DNA of 64,000 nt from JACKIC01 sp964543795 (GCA_964543795.1 CAZIZN010000010.1:1-64000); one strand, 5' to 3'; counted from the stretch's first letter, positions 52,621-60,455 are shown. A program made the numbers and translations. Notes: a model not told the origin generated them from the letters alone.

Positions 52621-53310
52621 ATGGACGACCTCGCCCCCACTCCCGAGCCCGACTGCTGGAAGGACGTGCCGCGGGCGCGCGTGCTCGCGTTCGCGCCGCA
52701 TCCCGACGACGAGGTCGCCGGTCCGGGCGGCTGCCTCGCGCTGCATCGGAGGGCCGGCGACTTCGTGCGCGTGGTGGTGGCGACGACCGGCGGCGCCGGC
52801 GACCCGGACCAGCAGTTCGATCGCGCCACCTATGCCGCCCTGCGCCAGAGCGAGTCGCGCGCGGGCCTGCGCGAACTCGGCGTCGACGACGCCGTGTACT
52901 GGGGCATGCCGGACAACATGGTGCTCAGCGCGTCGGACCTGGAACTCGGCACGCGGCTCGCTGTCGAGGCGCTCGACGCCGCGCAACCGGAACTCGTCTA
53001 CCTGCCCTGGGAACACGAGGCCCATCCCGACCACCACGCCCTGCACGTGATCGTCCGCGCTGCGCTGCACCGCGTGGACTTCCGCGGCGAGGCACTCGGC
53101 TACGAGGTGTGGAACGCGATGGTGCCGGACGTCGTCGTCGACATCACGGCCGTGGCCGAACAGAAGCGCCGCGCGATCCGCGCCCACGCGAGCCAGCTCG
53201 CCTACACCGACTTCGAGCACACCATCCTCGGCCTCAACGCCTACCGCTCGATGGTCCACCAGCAGGGCCGCGGCTTCGCCGAAGGCCTGCGCCGCCTGTC
53301 AGGAAAATAG
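52621..53310 (+). CDS. PIG-L family N-acetylglucosaminyl deacetylase
   Basis: A 229-residue LmbE/PIG-L metal-dependent deacetylase. Zinc ligands and catalytic Asp are in AFAPHPDDEVAGPGG and EHEAHPDHHAL. Members deacetylate GlcNAc-type groups on lipids or small molecules (for example in bacillithiol or mycothiol routes). Its stop TAG is the AAATAG end of REPIN-like copy 3, so the last residues (SGK) may have been altered by the insertion. Confidence 0.92.
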   Translation: MDDLAPTPEPDCWKDVPRARVLAFAPHPDDEVAGPGGCLALHRRAGDFVRVVVATTGGAGDPDQQFDRATYAALRQSESRAGLRELGVDDAVYWGMPDNMVLSASDLELGTRLAVEALDAAQPELVYLPWEHEAHPDHHALHVIVRAALHRVDFRGEALGYEVWNAMVPDVVVDITAVAEQKRRAIRAHASQLAYTDFEHTILGLNAYRSMVHQQGRGFAEGLRRLSGK

Positions 53311-53449
53311 CTGCGTACGGTACCTGGTTCGTTCCACCACCATTCGCGCCGCCCCGTTCGCAGCACGGCAGCCGGCCGCACCGTGGGGAACCGGGCGCGC
53401 CGCGGGGAGAATAGCGGTGGAACGAACCAGGTACCGTACGCAGCTATTT
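53305..53449. repeat. REPIN-like inverted-repeat element, copy 3
   Basis: Left arm 53305-53345, right arm about 53410-53449. The core carries G/T/T at the three variable positions in both arms, where copy 2 has C/A/A in both, so pairing is kept. The right arm's inner end reads AATAGCGGTGG as in copy 2. The centre is unrelated to the others. It fills the whole gap between two convergent genes, supplying one stop codon and ending 1 bp from the other. Confidence 0.9.
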
Positions 53450-53450
53450 G

Positions 53451-54395
53451 TCAGAGGAAGAGGCGGTGCTGGCGGAAGCGCGCTTCGATCGAGGCGTCCG
53501 GGGCGACGTCGCGGGGGCCGATGCCGCCGCACAGTTCGTCGAGCCGCGCCGCGAGGCCGGCGAGCGAACGCGACGTCGACGCCTCCGGATCGGCGGCGAC
53601 GAGCGGCAGCTGGCCGAGGCGGTGCTGCATCACGGAGGCATCCTCGGCGATCTCGCCGAGGTAGTGCAGGGCCACGCCGACGTGCTGGCGCGCGACCTCG
53701 GTGAGCTTCTGGAACGCGAGTTCGCCGCGGCCGGGCACGGCGACGTGGTTGACGACGACGAGGAAGCGCGCGCGTTCGTCGACCTGGGCGATGCACTTGA
53801 CGACCGCGTAGGCGTCGACGAGCGCGGCGATCTCGGGTTGCGTGACGAGCACGATCCAGTCGGCCGCGAGCATCGTCAGCACGGTGGCCGGCGCGATGCC
53901 GGCGCCTAGGTCGAGCAGCAGCACGTCCTCGCGGGTGGCGAGCGCGCCGAGTTCGCGCGCGAAGGCGAGCAGGTCCTTGTCGGTGAGGTTCGCCATGCGG
54001 CGCACGCCCGACGCGCCCGGCAGCAGACGCGGGCCGCACGGCGACGTGCACAGCACCTGGTCGAGCGTCGCCTGTCCCGCGAGCAGCTGCTGCAGCGTGA
54101 GGTTCGGCTTGACGCCGAGCAGCAGGTGGTCGCAGGCGAGGCCGAAGTCGCAGTCGACGAGCGCGGTGCGGCGACCGGCGCGGTGCAGCAGGACCGCGAG
54201 CGAGGTGGCGAGGAACGACTTGCCGGTGCCGCCCTTGCCGCTCGCGACGGCGATCGTCATCGCCTCGCGCCGCGGGGTCGGGGCGACGCGCAGGCTCTCG
54301 AACAAGCGCCCGAACAGGCCGCGGCCGCGCGGTCCCAGACCGCCTCGCCCCCCGTTCGTCGATTGTCGCCCTGGTGCCGTGCCGTCCATCGCCAT
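53451..54395 (-). CDS. MinD/FlhG-like ParA-family ATPase
   Basis: A 314-residue deviant-Walker ATPase. Walker A is GKGGTGKS (residues 53-60), the switch regions are LVDCDFGLACDHLLLG and LLLDLGAGIAP, and NHV is at the base-recognition site. The sequence is closest to the MinD/FlhG/YlxH group, which position flagella, division sites or other machinery. A Gly/Arg-rich 45-residue N-terminal extension precedes the core; an alternative start is the ATG at 54260. No flagellar gene is nearby. Confidence 0.85.
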   Translation of the reverse strand: MAMDGTAPGRQSTNGGRGGLGPRGRGLFGRLFESLRVAPTPRREAMTIAVASGKGGTGKSFLATSLAVLLHRAGRRTALVDCDFGLACDHLLLGVKPNLTLQQLLAGQATLDQVLCTSPCGPRLLPGASGVRRMANLTDKDLLAFARELGALATREDVLLLDLGAGIAPATVLTMLAADWIVLVTQPEIAALVDAYAVVKCIAQVDERARFLVVVNHVAVPGRGELAFQKLTEVARQHVGVALHYLGEIAEDASVMQHRLGQLPLVAADPEASTSRSLAGLAARLDELCGGIGPRDVAPDASIEARFRQHRLFL

Positions 54396-54493
54396 GATGC
54401 CGCGGGCACCCCCACGGTGACCGCCGCAGCGCGGCAGTTTCGCCGAAGTCGCCGCGGAAGTCGCGGGGCAATTGCCGCCCGGCCGCCGGCGAC

Positions 54494-55876
54494 CTACTGC
54501 GGCAGCAGTTCGGACGCGAAGCGGATCGGCACGCCGAGATTGACGCCCGTGTAGTTCTCGAGGATCGCGTAGTTGACGGCGATGACCTTGCCGTTGCCGC
54601 CGAACACCGGGCCGCCCGAGCCGCCGTGCGTCGTCACCGCGTCGTAGGTGATCTGGTGTTCGCGCACCTCGCTGACGATGCCCTGGGTCAGCAGCGGGAG
54701 GATCTGGTCCGCCGCCGCCAGCTCGGCGATCGCCTGCGCCATGGTGGCCGACGACTGGCGCAACCGTTCGACCAGCGCGTTGTCGGCCCGCGCGATCAGC
54801 GCGGCGAGGCCGGTCGGGTAACCGACGACGATCGCGCGCTGGTCCTCGTCGACCGTGCCCGCGGGCTGCAGCGGCAGGACGGGAACGCCGTCGACGCTCG
54901 TCGCGGGGACCTTCACGACCGCGACGTCGAGGTCGTCCTGACGCAGCTGCACCGAATCGGTCGGCACGTCGATCGGCGCACGGCCGGGGAACGTCGCCGT
55001 GAAGGTGACGAACTGCGGCGTCATGCCGCTGTCGACGAGCGCCGCGATGCCCTCGTCACCGCGCCACGGCGCGGCCACGTGGCGATTGGTGACGATGTGA
55101 CCCTGGTTCGTCGCGAGGAAGCCCGAGCCCGTGTACTCGAAGTCGTGCGGCGCGCCGCGCAGCTCGAGCCAGCCGCCGTCCGCCCGGCGCAGACGGAACA
55201 CGCCGTGCAGCAGACAGACGCCGCGACTCCACTCGCGCTGGATGCGCCGCACGGTCTCGTTGGCCTGCGCCAGCCGTTCGAGTTCCTCCTTGTGCCGCCG
55301 CTGCTCGCCGCGGAGGCGCTCGATCTCGGCCTGCGTGATCTCGTCGGCGGTGCGGTCGCGGGCGACTGCGGGGCGCGTGCCGAGCCAGCCGCCGAGCAGC
55401 CCGGCGAGCACCGCCACGCCCACGACGAACAGCGGGAAACCAACCTTCAGCGTCAACGTCGCCTGGGTCAGCAGATCGCGCGTCAGCGCGGTCGTCGCCG
55501 CGATGCTCCCGCTCCGGCGGCCGACGTCGGACGCGTCCGCGAGCATGCGGCGCACCGGCTTGCACACCGCACCGATCGGCACGTAGATGCGGAAGCGCGC
55601 CACCGGGCCACCGACGCCGAACTCGATCTGGTCGCCGTCCTGCAGGATCACCTCTTCGATCTCGCTGCCGTTGACGAAGACGACGCCGCCCTCCGCGCGC
55701 AGGTGGAACGCACACTCCGGCTCGACGAACTCGATGCGCGCATGGCGCGCGGCGACGCCCGGCGCCCGCAGCACTTCGTTGCAGCCCTCGCGCGAGCCGA
55801 TGGTCACGACCGGCCCCGCGTAGGTGACGGTGCGCCCTCGCTGCGGCCCGGAAAGGTGGAGCAATTGCGCCCGCAT
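54494..55876 (-). CDS. FHA domain-transmembrane-trypsin-like protease fusion
   Basis: A 460-residue protein: FHA domain at about residues 15-100 (VTIGSREGCNEVL, ARHARIEF, VNGSEIEEVILQDGDQIEFG), one transmembrane helix (about 143-165), a charged coiled coil (about 170-210) and a trypsin-like serine protease domain with His in TNRHVAAP, Asp in DDLDVAVVKV and Ser in HGGSGGPVF. The topology implies cytoplasmic phosphothreonine sensing linked to a periplasmic protease. TATGGT lies 6 nt before the ATG. Confidence 0.88.
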   Translation of the reverse strand: MRAQLLHLSGPQRGRTVTYAGPVVTIGSREGCNEVLRAPGVAARHARIEFVEPECAFHLRAEGGVVFVNGSEIEEVILQDGDQIEFGVGGPVARFRIYVPIGAVCKPVRRMLADASDVGRRSGSIAATTALTRDLLTQATLTLKVGFPLFVVGVAVLAGLLGGWLGTRPAVARDRTADEITQAEIERLRGEQRRHKEELERLAQANETVRRIQREWSRGVCLLHGVFRLRRADGGWLELRGAPHDFEYTGSGFLATNQGHIVTNRHVAAPWRGDEGIAALVDSGMTPQFVTFTATFPGRAPIDVPTDSVQLRQDDLDVAVVKVPATSVDGVPVLPLQPAGTVDEDQRAIVVGYPTGLAALIARADNALVERLRQSSATMAQAIAELAAADQILPLLTQGIVSEVREHQITYDAVTTHGGSGGPVFGGNGKVIAVNYAILENYTGVNLGVPIRFASELLPQ

Positions 55877-55882
55877 GCCGCC

Positions 55883-55888
55883 ACCATA
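55883..55888 (-). promoter_or_regulatory. -10-like TATGGT for the FHA-protease gene
   Basis: TATGGT-ggcggc-ATG on the minus strand. It lies in an 18-bp gap between divergent start codons, so the two promoters must overlap the opposite coding regions. Confidence 0.45.
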
Positions 55889-55894
55889 GGGGCC

Positions 55895-56704
55895 GTGGGC
55901 GAAACCGAAAGAGCGGCTCGAGTCGCCGAGATCGCCGTCGAAGTCGCCGTCGACGGCCTCTCCGGCGCGCTCGCTGCCGCTGCGGGCGGCGCGCACCGCC
56001 TCGAACTGTGCAGCGCGCTCGCCGAGGGCGGACTGACGCCGAGCGCCGGGCTCTGCGACGCGGTGACGAACGCGGTGGACATCCCCGTGCTGGCGATGCT
56101 GCGACCGCGCGGCGGCGACTTCCTCTACGACGACGGCGAGTTCGACGTCGTCCTGCGCGACGTCGAGCACCTGCGACGCGCCGGCGCCGCGGGCTTCGTC
56201 TGCGGCGCGCTGCTGCCCGACGGCGACATCGACCGCGTGCGCGTGCGCGCGCTGGTCGCCGCCGCATCGCCGTTGCCGATCACGTTCCACCGCGCCTTCG
56301 ACCTGTGTCGCGAGCCGTTCGCCGCGCTGCACGAACTCGCGGCACTCGGTGTGCGCCGCATCCTGACCTCGGGCCAGTCGCCGTCCGCGCCGGCGGGCGC
56401 CGCGAAGCTGCGCGAACTCGTCGCCCTGGCGCCGGCGGGCCTCACGATCGTGGCGGGTGCAGGCGTGCGCAGCGGCAACGCAGCGACGCTCGTGCGGTCG
56501 ACCGGCGTGCGCGAAGTGCACCTCTCGGCCACCGAGTGGCAACCGAGCCCCATGGTGTTCCGTCGGGCCGGCGTGCCGATGGGCAGCCCGCCGCCGATCG
56601 ATGAGTACATGCGGCGGACGACGAGCGCGACCGAGGTGGCGGCCGTCGTCGCGGCACTGGCCGCCGCGGGGCCCCGGCCAGACGAACCCGGCCGCGCGGG
56701 GTAG
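55895..56704 (+). CDS. cutC: CutC family protein
   Basis: A 269-residue TIM-barrel protein of the CutC family, named for copper homeostasis although its biochemical role is unsettled. Family segments are GAHRLELCSALAEGGLTPS, PVLAMLRPRGGDFLY, FHRAFDLC, ILTSGQ and IVAGAGVRSGN. The GTG at 55895 is a tentative start, 18 bp from the divergent gene. The TAG stop overlaps the TAGCAT ahead of the next gene. Confidence 0.88.
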   Translation: MGETERAARVAEIAVEVAVDGLSGALAAAAGGAHRLELCSALAEGGLTPSAGLCDAVTNAVDIPVLAMLRPRGGDFLYDDGEFDVVLRDVEHLRRAGAAGFVCGALLPDGDIDRVRVRALVAAASPLPITFHRAFDLCREPFAALHELAALGVRRILTSGQSPSAPAGAAKLRELVALAPAGLTIVAGAGVRSGNAATLVRSTGVREVHLSATEWQPSPMVFRRAGVPMGSPPPIDEYMRRTTSATEVAAVVAALAAAGPRPDEPGRAG

Positions 56705-56707
56705 CAT
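56702..56707 (+). promoter_or_regulatory. -10-like TAGCAT for the GAF gene
   Basis: TAGCAT followed by 9 nt and the ATG at 56717. Its first three bases are the cutC stop codon. Confidence 0.4.
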
Positions 56708-56716
56708 CGGCGGCCC

Positions 56717-57196
56717 ATGCCTCTGCCTCCACATCCGCTCCTCGCCGCCGCGGACCGGCTGCTGGCCGACGCCGCCGCACCGCCGTGGGACGAACTGCTC
56801 GGACTGCTGCTGCGCGAGTTCGACTGTCCGGTCGGCACCGTGCACCTGCTCGACCACAAGGACGGCCTCCTGCACCTGGCCGCGCAGCGCGGCCTGCCGC
56901 CGCCCGTGCTCGACAAGGTCGGCCGCATCCCGATCGGCAAGGGCATGGCGGGCATCGCCGCCGAACGGCGCACGCCCGTGCAGGTGTGCAACCTGCAGAC
57001 CGATGCGAGCGGCGTGGTGCGGCCCGGGGCCAGGCTGACGCAGATGGAAGGCTCGCTGGCGGCGCCGATGCTCGCCGGCGAACGCCTGTTCGGCGTGGTC
57101 GGCGTGGCCAAGCCGACCGCCTACGACTTCGCGGCCGGGGAGTCGCAGTTGCTGCTCGAGTTCGGCGCCCGCGTCGCGCAGCGACTGCTGACCTGA
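56717..57196 (+). CDS. Stand-alone GAF domain protein
   Basis: A 159-residue single GAF domain (CPVGTVHLLDHKDGLLHLAAQ, PIGKGMAGIAAERRTPVQVCNL, GSLAAPMLAGERLFGVVGVAKP). GAF domains bind small ligands or act as free methionine-R-sulfoxide reductases; the three-cysteine signature of the latter is not evident. It ends 22 bp from a convergent gene. Confidence 0.82.
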   Translation: MPLPPHPLLAAADRLLADAAAPPWDELLGLLLREFDCPVGTVHLLDHKDGLLHLAAQRGLPPPVLDKVGRIPIGKGMAGIAAERRTPVQVCNLQTDASGVVRPGARLTQMEGSLAAPMLAGERLFGVVGVAKPTAYDFAAGESQLLLEFGARVAQRLLT

Positions 57197-57218
57197 TCCG
57201 ACCCCGGCGCGACCGGCA

Positions 57219-58526
57219 TCAGCCGCCGAAGCCGGGGCGCGCGACGTCGCGCAGCAGCGCATCGGCCGCTGCATCGCCCGTGCGCATGCGCGCGGCGTCC
57301 CACGCGAGCCGCCTGCCGCGCGCGGCACGGAAGGCCACGTTGGCGAGCAGCACGGTCTCGGTCAGCGGCCCGGAATAGCCGAACGCGCACGACGGCTGCG
57401 TGCGCGCCTTGCAGGCCGCGATCCACTCGCCGTGATGGCTCGGCGTCGCCGCCAGCCACGGCGCGGGCGCGCGCCACGCGGCGCGCCGCGCTGCGGGACC
57501 GACCTCTTGCCGGTTGTAGTCGGAGATCAGCCAGCCATCGTCGCCGACGAACAGCACGCCGTTGCGCCACGCCGCGAGCCCGCGCTCGGCGAGCATCGCC
57601 TCGGGGCGATCCTTGCCGGCGTGCCAGTGCAGCACCACCGCGGGACGGTCGCCGCGCGGGCCGAACTCGTAGCGGCAACGGAGTGCGGCGGGCGCGCAGT
57701 CGGCGTGCGGCGGCGAGCCGTCGGCGACGAGCGACGTCGGCGCGTCGAGTTCGAGCGCCCAGAACGCGAGGTCGGTGAAGTGGCACGACATGTCGGCGGT
57801 CGTGCCACCGCCGAAGGCCCAGTAGCGGCGCCAGCCCATCGGGTGGATGCCGGCTCGGTACGGCTGCGGGGCGGCCGGGCCGAGCCAGAGCTCCCAGTCG
57901 AGGTGCGGCGGCGGCGACTCGATCTCGGGCAGCGCCTGCGCCGACCAGTCGGTGCCGTTGACGAAGACCACCACCTCGCGCACGGGCCCCACGGCGCCGC
58001 CGCGGATCGCCTCGACGACGCGGTGGTAGTTCTCGTTGGCGTGGATCTGCGTGCCCATCTGCGTCACGAGGCCGTTCGCCGCGGCGAGCTCGCGCAGTTC
58101 GCGCGCCTCGGCGACGGTGCGCGTCAGCGGCTTCTCGCAGTAGACGTCGAGGCCGGCCCGCAGCGCCAGCAGCGAAGGCAGGTGGTGCGTGTGATCGGGC
58201 GTGCTGACGACCACGGCGTCGAGGTCCCGCGTCGCCGTCGGATCGAGCAGGATCTCGCGGTGGTCCCGGCAGGTGCGCGCCGTGGGAAACTTCGCCGCAG
58301 CGGCGGCGAGCTGCTGCGCGTCGACGTCGCAGAGGGCCACGACCTCCTCGCCCGCGACGCCGGCGAGGTTGGCGGCGCCGCGGTTGCCGACCCCCACCAC
58401 GAGCAGCCGCAGCTTCTCGCCCGGCGCCTTCGTGGGCCGGCCGCGCGGCGCGGCAGCGCAACCGAGAGGAAGGAGACCGGCGGCGGCGACCGAGCCGGCC
58501 AGGAACGAACGGCGCGAAGTGGTCAT
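57219..58526 (-). CDS. Exported Gfo/Idh/MocA family oxidoreductase
   Basis: A 435-residue NAD(P)-dependent oxidoreductase with a Tat-type signal (SRRSFLAGSVAAAG) and a possible lipobox (LPLGC). The Rossmann motif GVGNRGAAN and the catalytic-region signature CEKPLTRT are intact. HPMGWRRYWAFGGGTTADMSCH fits the planctomycete 'secreted GFO/IDH' subgroup often acting on glycan-derived sugars. No sugar operon is adjacent. Confidence 0.92.
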   Translation of the reverse strand: MTTSRRSFLAGSVAAAGLLPLGCAAAPRGRPTKAPGEKLRLLVVGVGNRGAANLAGVAGEEVVALCDVDAQQLAAAAAKFPTARTCRDHREILLDPTATRDLDAVVVSTPDHTHHLPSLLALRAGLDVYCEKPLTRTVAEARELRELAAANGLVTQMGTQIHANENYHRVVEAIRGGAVGPVREVVVFVNGTDWSAQALPEIESPPPHLDWELWLGPAAPQPYRAGIHPMGWRRYWAFGGGTTADMSCHFTDLAFWALELDAPTSLVADGSPPHADCAPAALRCRYEFGPRGDRPAVVLHWHAGKDRPEAMLAERGLAAWRNGVLFVGDDGWLISDYNRQEVGPAARRAAWRAPAPWLAATPSHHGEWIAACKARTQPSCAFGYSGPLTETVLLANVAFRAARGRRLAWDAARMRTGDAAADALLRDVARPGFGG

Positions 58527-58618
58527 GCGCCGGGGATCATTCGGCCCGGCGCGGCACGGCGCCACGCGGCACCGACGGATTCCTCGCGTCGGACGCGCGG
58601 GCGGCGGATCATGGACGC

Positions 58619-59080
58619 ATGGACCAGAGCCTCCAGGACCGCTACGCACCGAACAACGCCTGCTTCGGCTGCGGCCCCGCGAACGCGCAGGGTTTGCGAC
58701 TCAAGAGCTTCGTGCGCGGCGACGAGGTCGTGTGCACGTGGCAGCCCGCGACCATGCACGAGGCGTTCACCGGCATGCTCAGCGGCGGCATCGTCGGCAC
58801 GCTGCTCGACTGCCATTGCAACTGGACCGCGGCGCACCACCTGATGCGCGCGGCGGGACTCGATCGTCCGCCGTGCACCGTGACCGCCGAGTACACGATC
58901 AAGCTGCGCCGGCCGACGCCGACCGCGGATCCGGTGCTGCTGCGGGCCAAGGTGCTCGAATCGGACGGCGAACGGGTCAGGGTGAGCGGCACGCTCGAGG
59001 CCGGCGGCCGCGTGTGCGCAACCTGCGAGGGCGTGTTCGTCCAGGTGCGCGAAGGCCACCCGGCGTTCCACCGCTGGTGA
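58619..59080 (+). CDS. PaaI-like hotdog thioesterase
   Basis: A 153-residue hotdog-fold protein. The N-terminal NACFGCGPANAQGLRLKSF and the central HEAFTGMLSGGIVGTLLDCH resemble PaaI/YigI-type acyl-CoA thioesterases. GATCAT lies 6 nt before the ATG. The acyl substrate is unknown. Confidence 0.82.
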   Translation: MDQSLQDRYAPNNACFGCGPANAQGLRLKSFVRGDEVVCTWQPATMHEAFTGMLSGGIVGTLLDCHCNWTAAHHLMRAAGLDRPPCTVTAEYTIKLRRPTPTADPVLLRAKVLESDGERVRVSGTLEAGGRVCATCEGVFVQVREGHPAFHRW

Positions 59081-59136
59081 CCGTCGCGGCCCTGGCGACA
59101 CGCGGCAGGCACCCCTGATCCGCGGCGACGACCGGG

Positions 59137-59164
59137 TTGTCGGTGCGCGGACGGCGGGTAGGCT
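59137..59164 (+). promoter_or_regulatory. Promoter of the candidate structured RNA
   Basis: TTGTCG, 16 bp, TAGGCT. Transcription would begin about 6 nt on, at 59170-59171, which is exactly where the closing stem of the downstream fold begins. Confidence 0.45.
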
Positions 59165-59169
59165 GTTCC

Positions 59170-59315
59170 GGCCCGATGTCCCGGTGGGCACGGCTCGCGC
59201 CGTGTCGTGCCGCGTACATCCCTTGCACGTTGCGCCGGGGAGGTTCTCTGGTGGCCGTCGGCTTTGTTCCAGCCGGCGGCAGTGTGTCGTTTCCCCGACC
59301 AACGGGGCATCGGGC
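59170..59315 (+). ncRNA. Candidate structured RNA or long leader upstream of the dehydratase gene
   Basis: This 146-nt stretch has a long-range closing stem (gcccgatg 59171-59178 with catcgggc 59308-59315) and at least three internal hairpins: cacggc-tcgc-gccgtg (59189-59204, inside gatgt/acatc), a 10-bp stem 59254-59263/59271-59280 with one wobble pair, and ccccg-accaa-cgggg (59293-59307). No protein-like reading frame fits. It matches no riboswitch, 6S, SRP or RNase P signature I know. It could be a stand-alone sRNA or a cis-regulator of the gene starting at 59457. Confidence 0.4.
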
Positions 59316-59430
59316 ACTCTAGGCCGTCTGCAGCTGCCCCTCGCACCACCGCCCCGACCCGTTCCCGCTGCGACCCCGGTCGGGCTCCAGGCGCGCGCCG
59401 GGACTCCGCCGGGCGCAGATCGGCCGTCGA

Positions 59431-59453
59431 TGGCACCAGGTTCCGTACGCAAC
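59431..59453 (+). repeat. Degenerate solo arm of the REPIN-like element
   Basis: The run caccaggttccgtacgca is one mismatch from the core of the right arm of copy 3 (accaggtaccgtacgca). The flanks have diverged and no partner arm was found. It ends just before the dehydratase start. Confidence 0.5.
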
Positions 59454-59456
59454 CAC

Positions 59457-60455
59457 ATGAACGAGACCGTCGTCGTCCCTTCGATCGAGGCGATCCAGCG
59501 CGCGCGGCAGGTGTTCGCGGGCGGCATCCGGGAGACGCCGGCGTGGCAATGGCAGGGTCACCGCATCGACGCGCTGGCGCCGAGCGGCGCCACGCTGTGG
59601 CTCAAGCTCGAACTGTTCCAGCACACCGGCTCGTTCAAGCCGCGCGGGTCGCTGATGGTGATGAGTGCCTTGGACGAGGCGCAGCGCGCCCGGGGCGTCA
59701 CCGCCGTCAGCGCCGGCAACCACGGCATGGCGGTCGCGTACGCGGCCAGGCGGCTGGGCACGACGGCCAAGGTGGCGATGCCGCGCACGGCGAACGCCGC
59801 GCGCGTCGCCGCCTGCCGCGCGCTCGGTGCCGAGGTCGTGCTGACCGACGACATCGCCGGCGCGTTCGCGCTCGCCGAGCAGTTGCAGCACGACGAAGGC
59901 CGCACCTTCGTGCATCCGTTCGAAGGCGAACGCACCGCACTCGGCAACGCGACCCTCGGTCTCGAGTTCCTGCGCCAGGTCGGCCAGCTCGACGCGCTGT
60001 TCGTCGCCATCGGCGGCGGCGGCCTCGCCGCGGGCGTCGCCGCGGCGACCAAGCAGCTGCAGCCGCGCTGCCGCGTGTACGGCGTCGAGCCGACCGGCGC
60101 CGACTCGATGCACCGCAGCTTCGTCGCGGGCTCCCCGCAGCCCATCGAGGCCGTGCGCACGATCGCCGACAGTCTCGGCGCACCGCGCGCGATGCCCTAC
60201 TCGTACGCGCTCTGCCGCCGGTTCGTCGACGAGATCGTGCTCGTCGACGACGACGAACTGTGCCGCGCGATGGCGCTGCTGTTCGCCGACGCCAAGCTGG
60301 CCGTCGAGCCCGCGGGCGCCGCCGCGCTGGCGGCCGTGCTGAGCTGCCGCGAGCAGCTGGCGGGCAAGCGGGTCGGCATCGTCGTCTGCGGCGCCAACGT
60401 CGACCCCGACACGTTCTGCGCCTGCCTCGCGCGCGGCCGCGCGGGCATCGTCTGA
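59457..60455 (+). CDS. PLP-dependent threonine/serine dehydratase-like protein
   Basis: A 332-residue fold-type II PLP enzyme of the threonine deaminase/serine racemase group. The PLP-lysine motif is HTGSFKPRGS, the substrate loop SAGNHGMAVAYAA and the phosphate-binding loop GGGGLAAG. It lacks the C-terminal regulatory ACT-like domain of biosynthetic IlvA, so a catabolic or racemase role is more likely. Start at 59457 (MNETVV); the open frame extends upstream through the RNA and repeat region without coding character. Confidence 0.9.
   Translation: MNETVVVPSIEAIQRARQVFAGGIRETPAWQWQGHRIDALAPSGATLWLKLELFQHTGSFKPRGSLMVMSALDEAQRARGVTAVSAGNHGMAVAYAARRLGTTAKVAMPRTANAARVAACRALGAEVVLTDDIAGAFALAEQLQHDEGRTFVHPFEGERTALGNATLGLEFLRQVGQLDALFVAIGGGGLAAGVAAATKQLQPRCRVYGVEPTGADSMHRSFVAGSPQPIEAVRTIADSLGAPRAMPYSYALCRRFVDEIVLVDDDELCRAMALLFADAKLAVEPAGAAALAAVLSCREQLAGKRVGIVVCGANVDPDTFCACLARGRAGIV

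Noticed and set aside
53296..53456. TGTCAG on both sides of repeat copy 3 as a target-site duplication
   Set aside because: The left copy is separated from the element edge by several bases and the other two elements show no matching duplications, so it is likely chance.
59184..59456. Upstream extension of the dehydratase ORF as coding sequence
   Set aside because: The translated stretch is Arg/Pro/Cys-rich with no homology, PLP dehydratases of this type begin near 59457, and the DNA is better explained by stem-loops and a decayed repeat arm.
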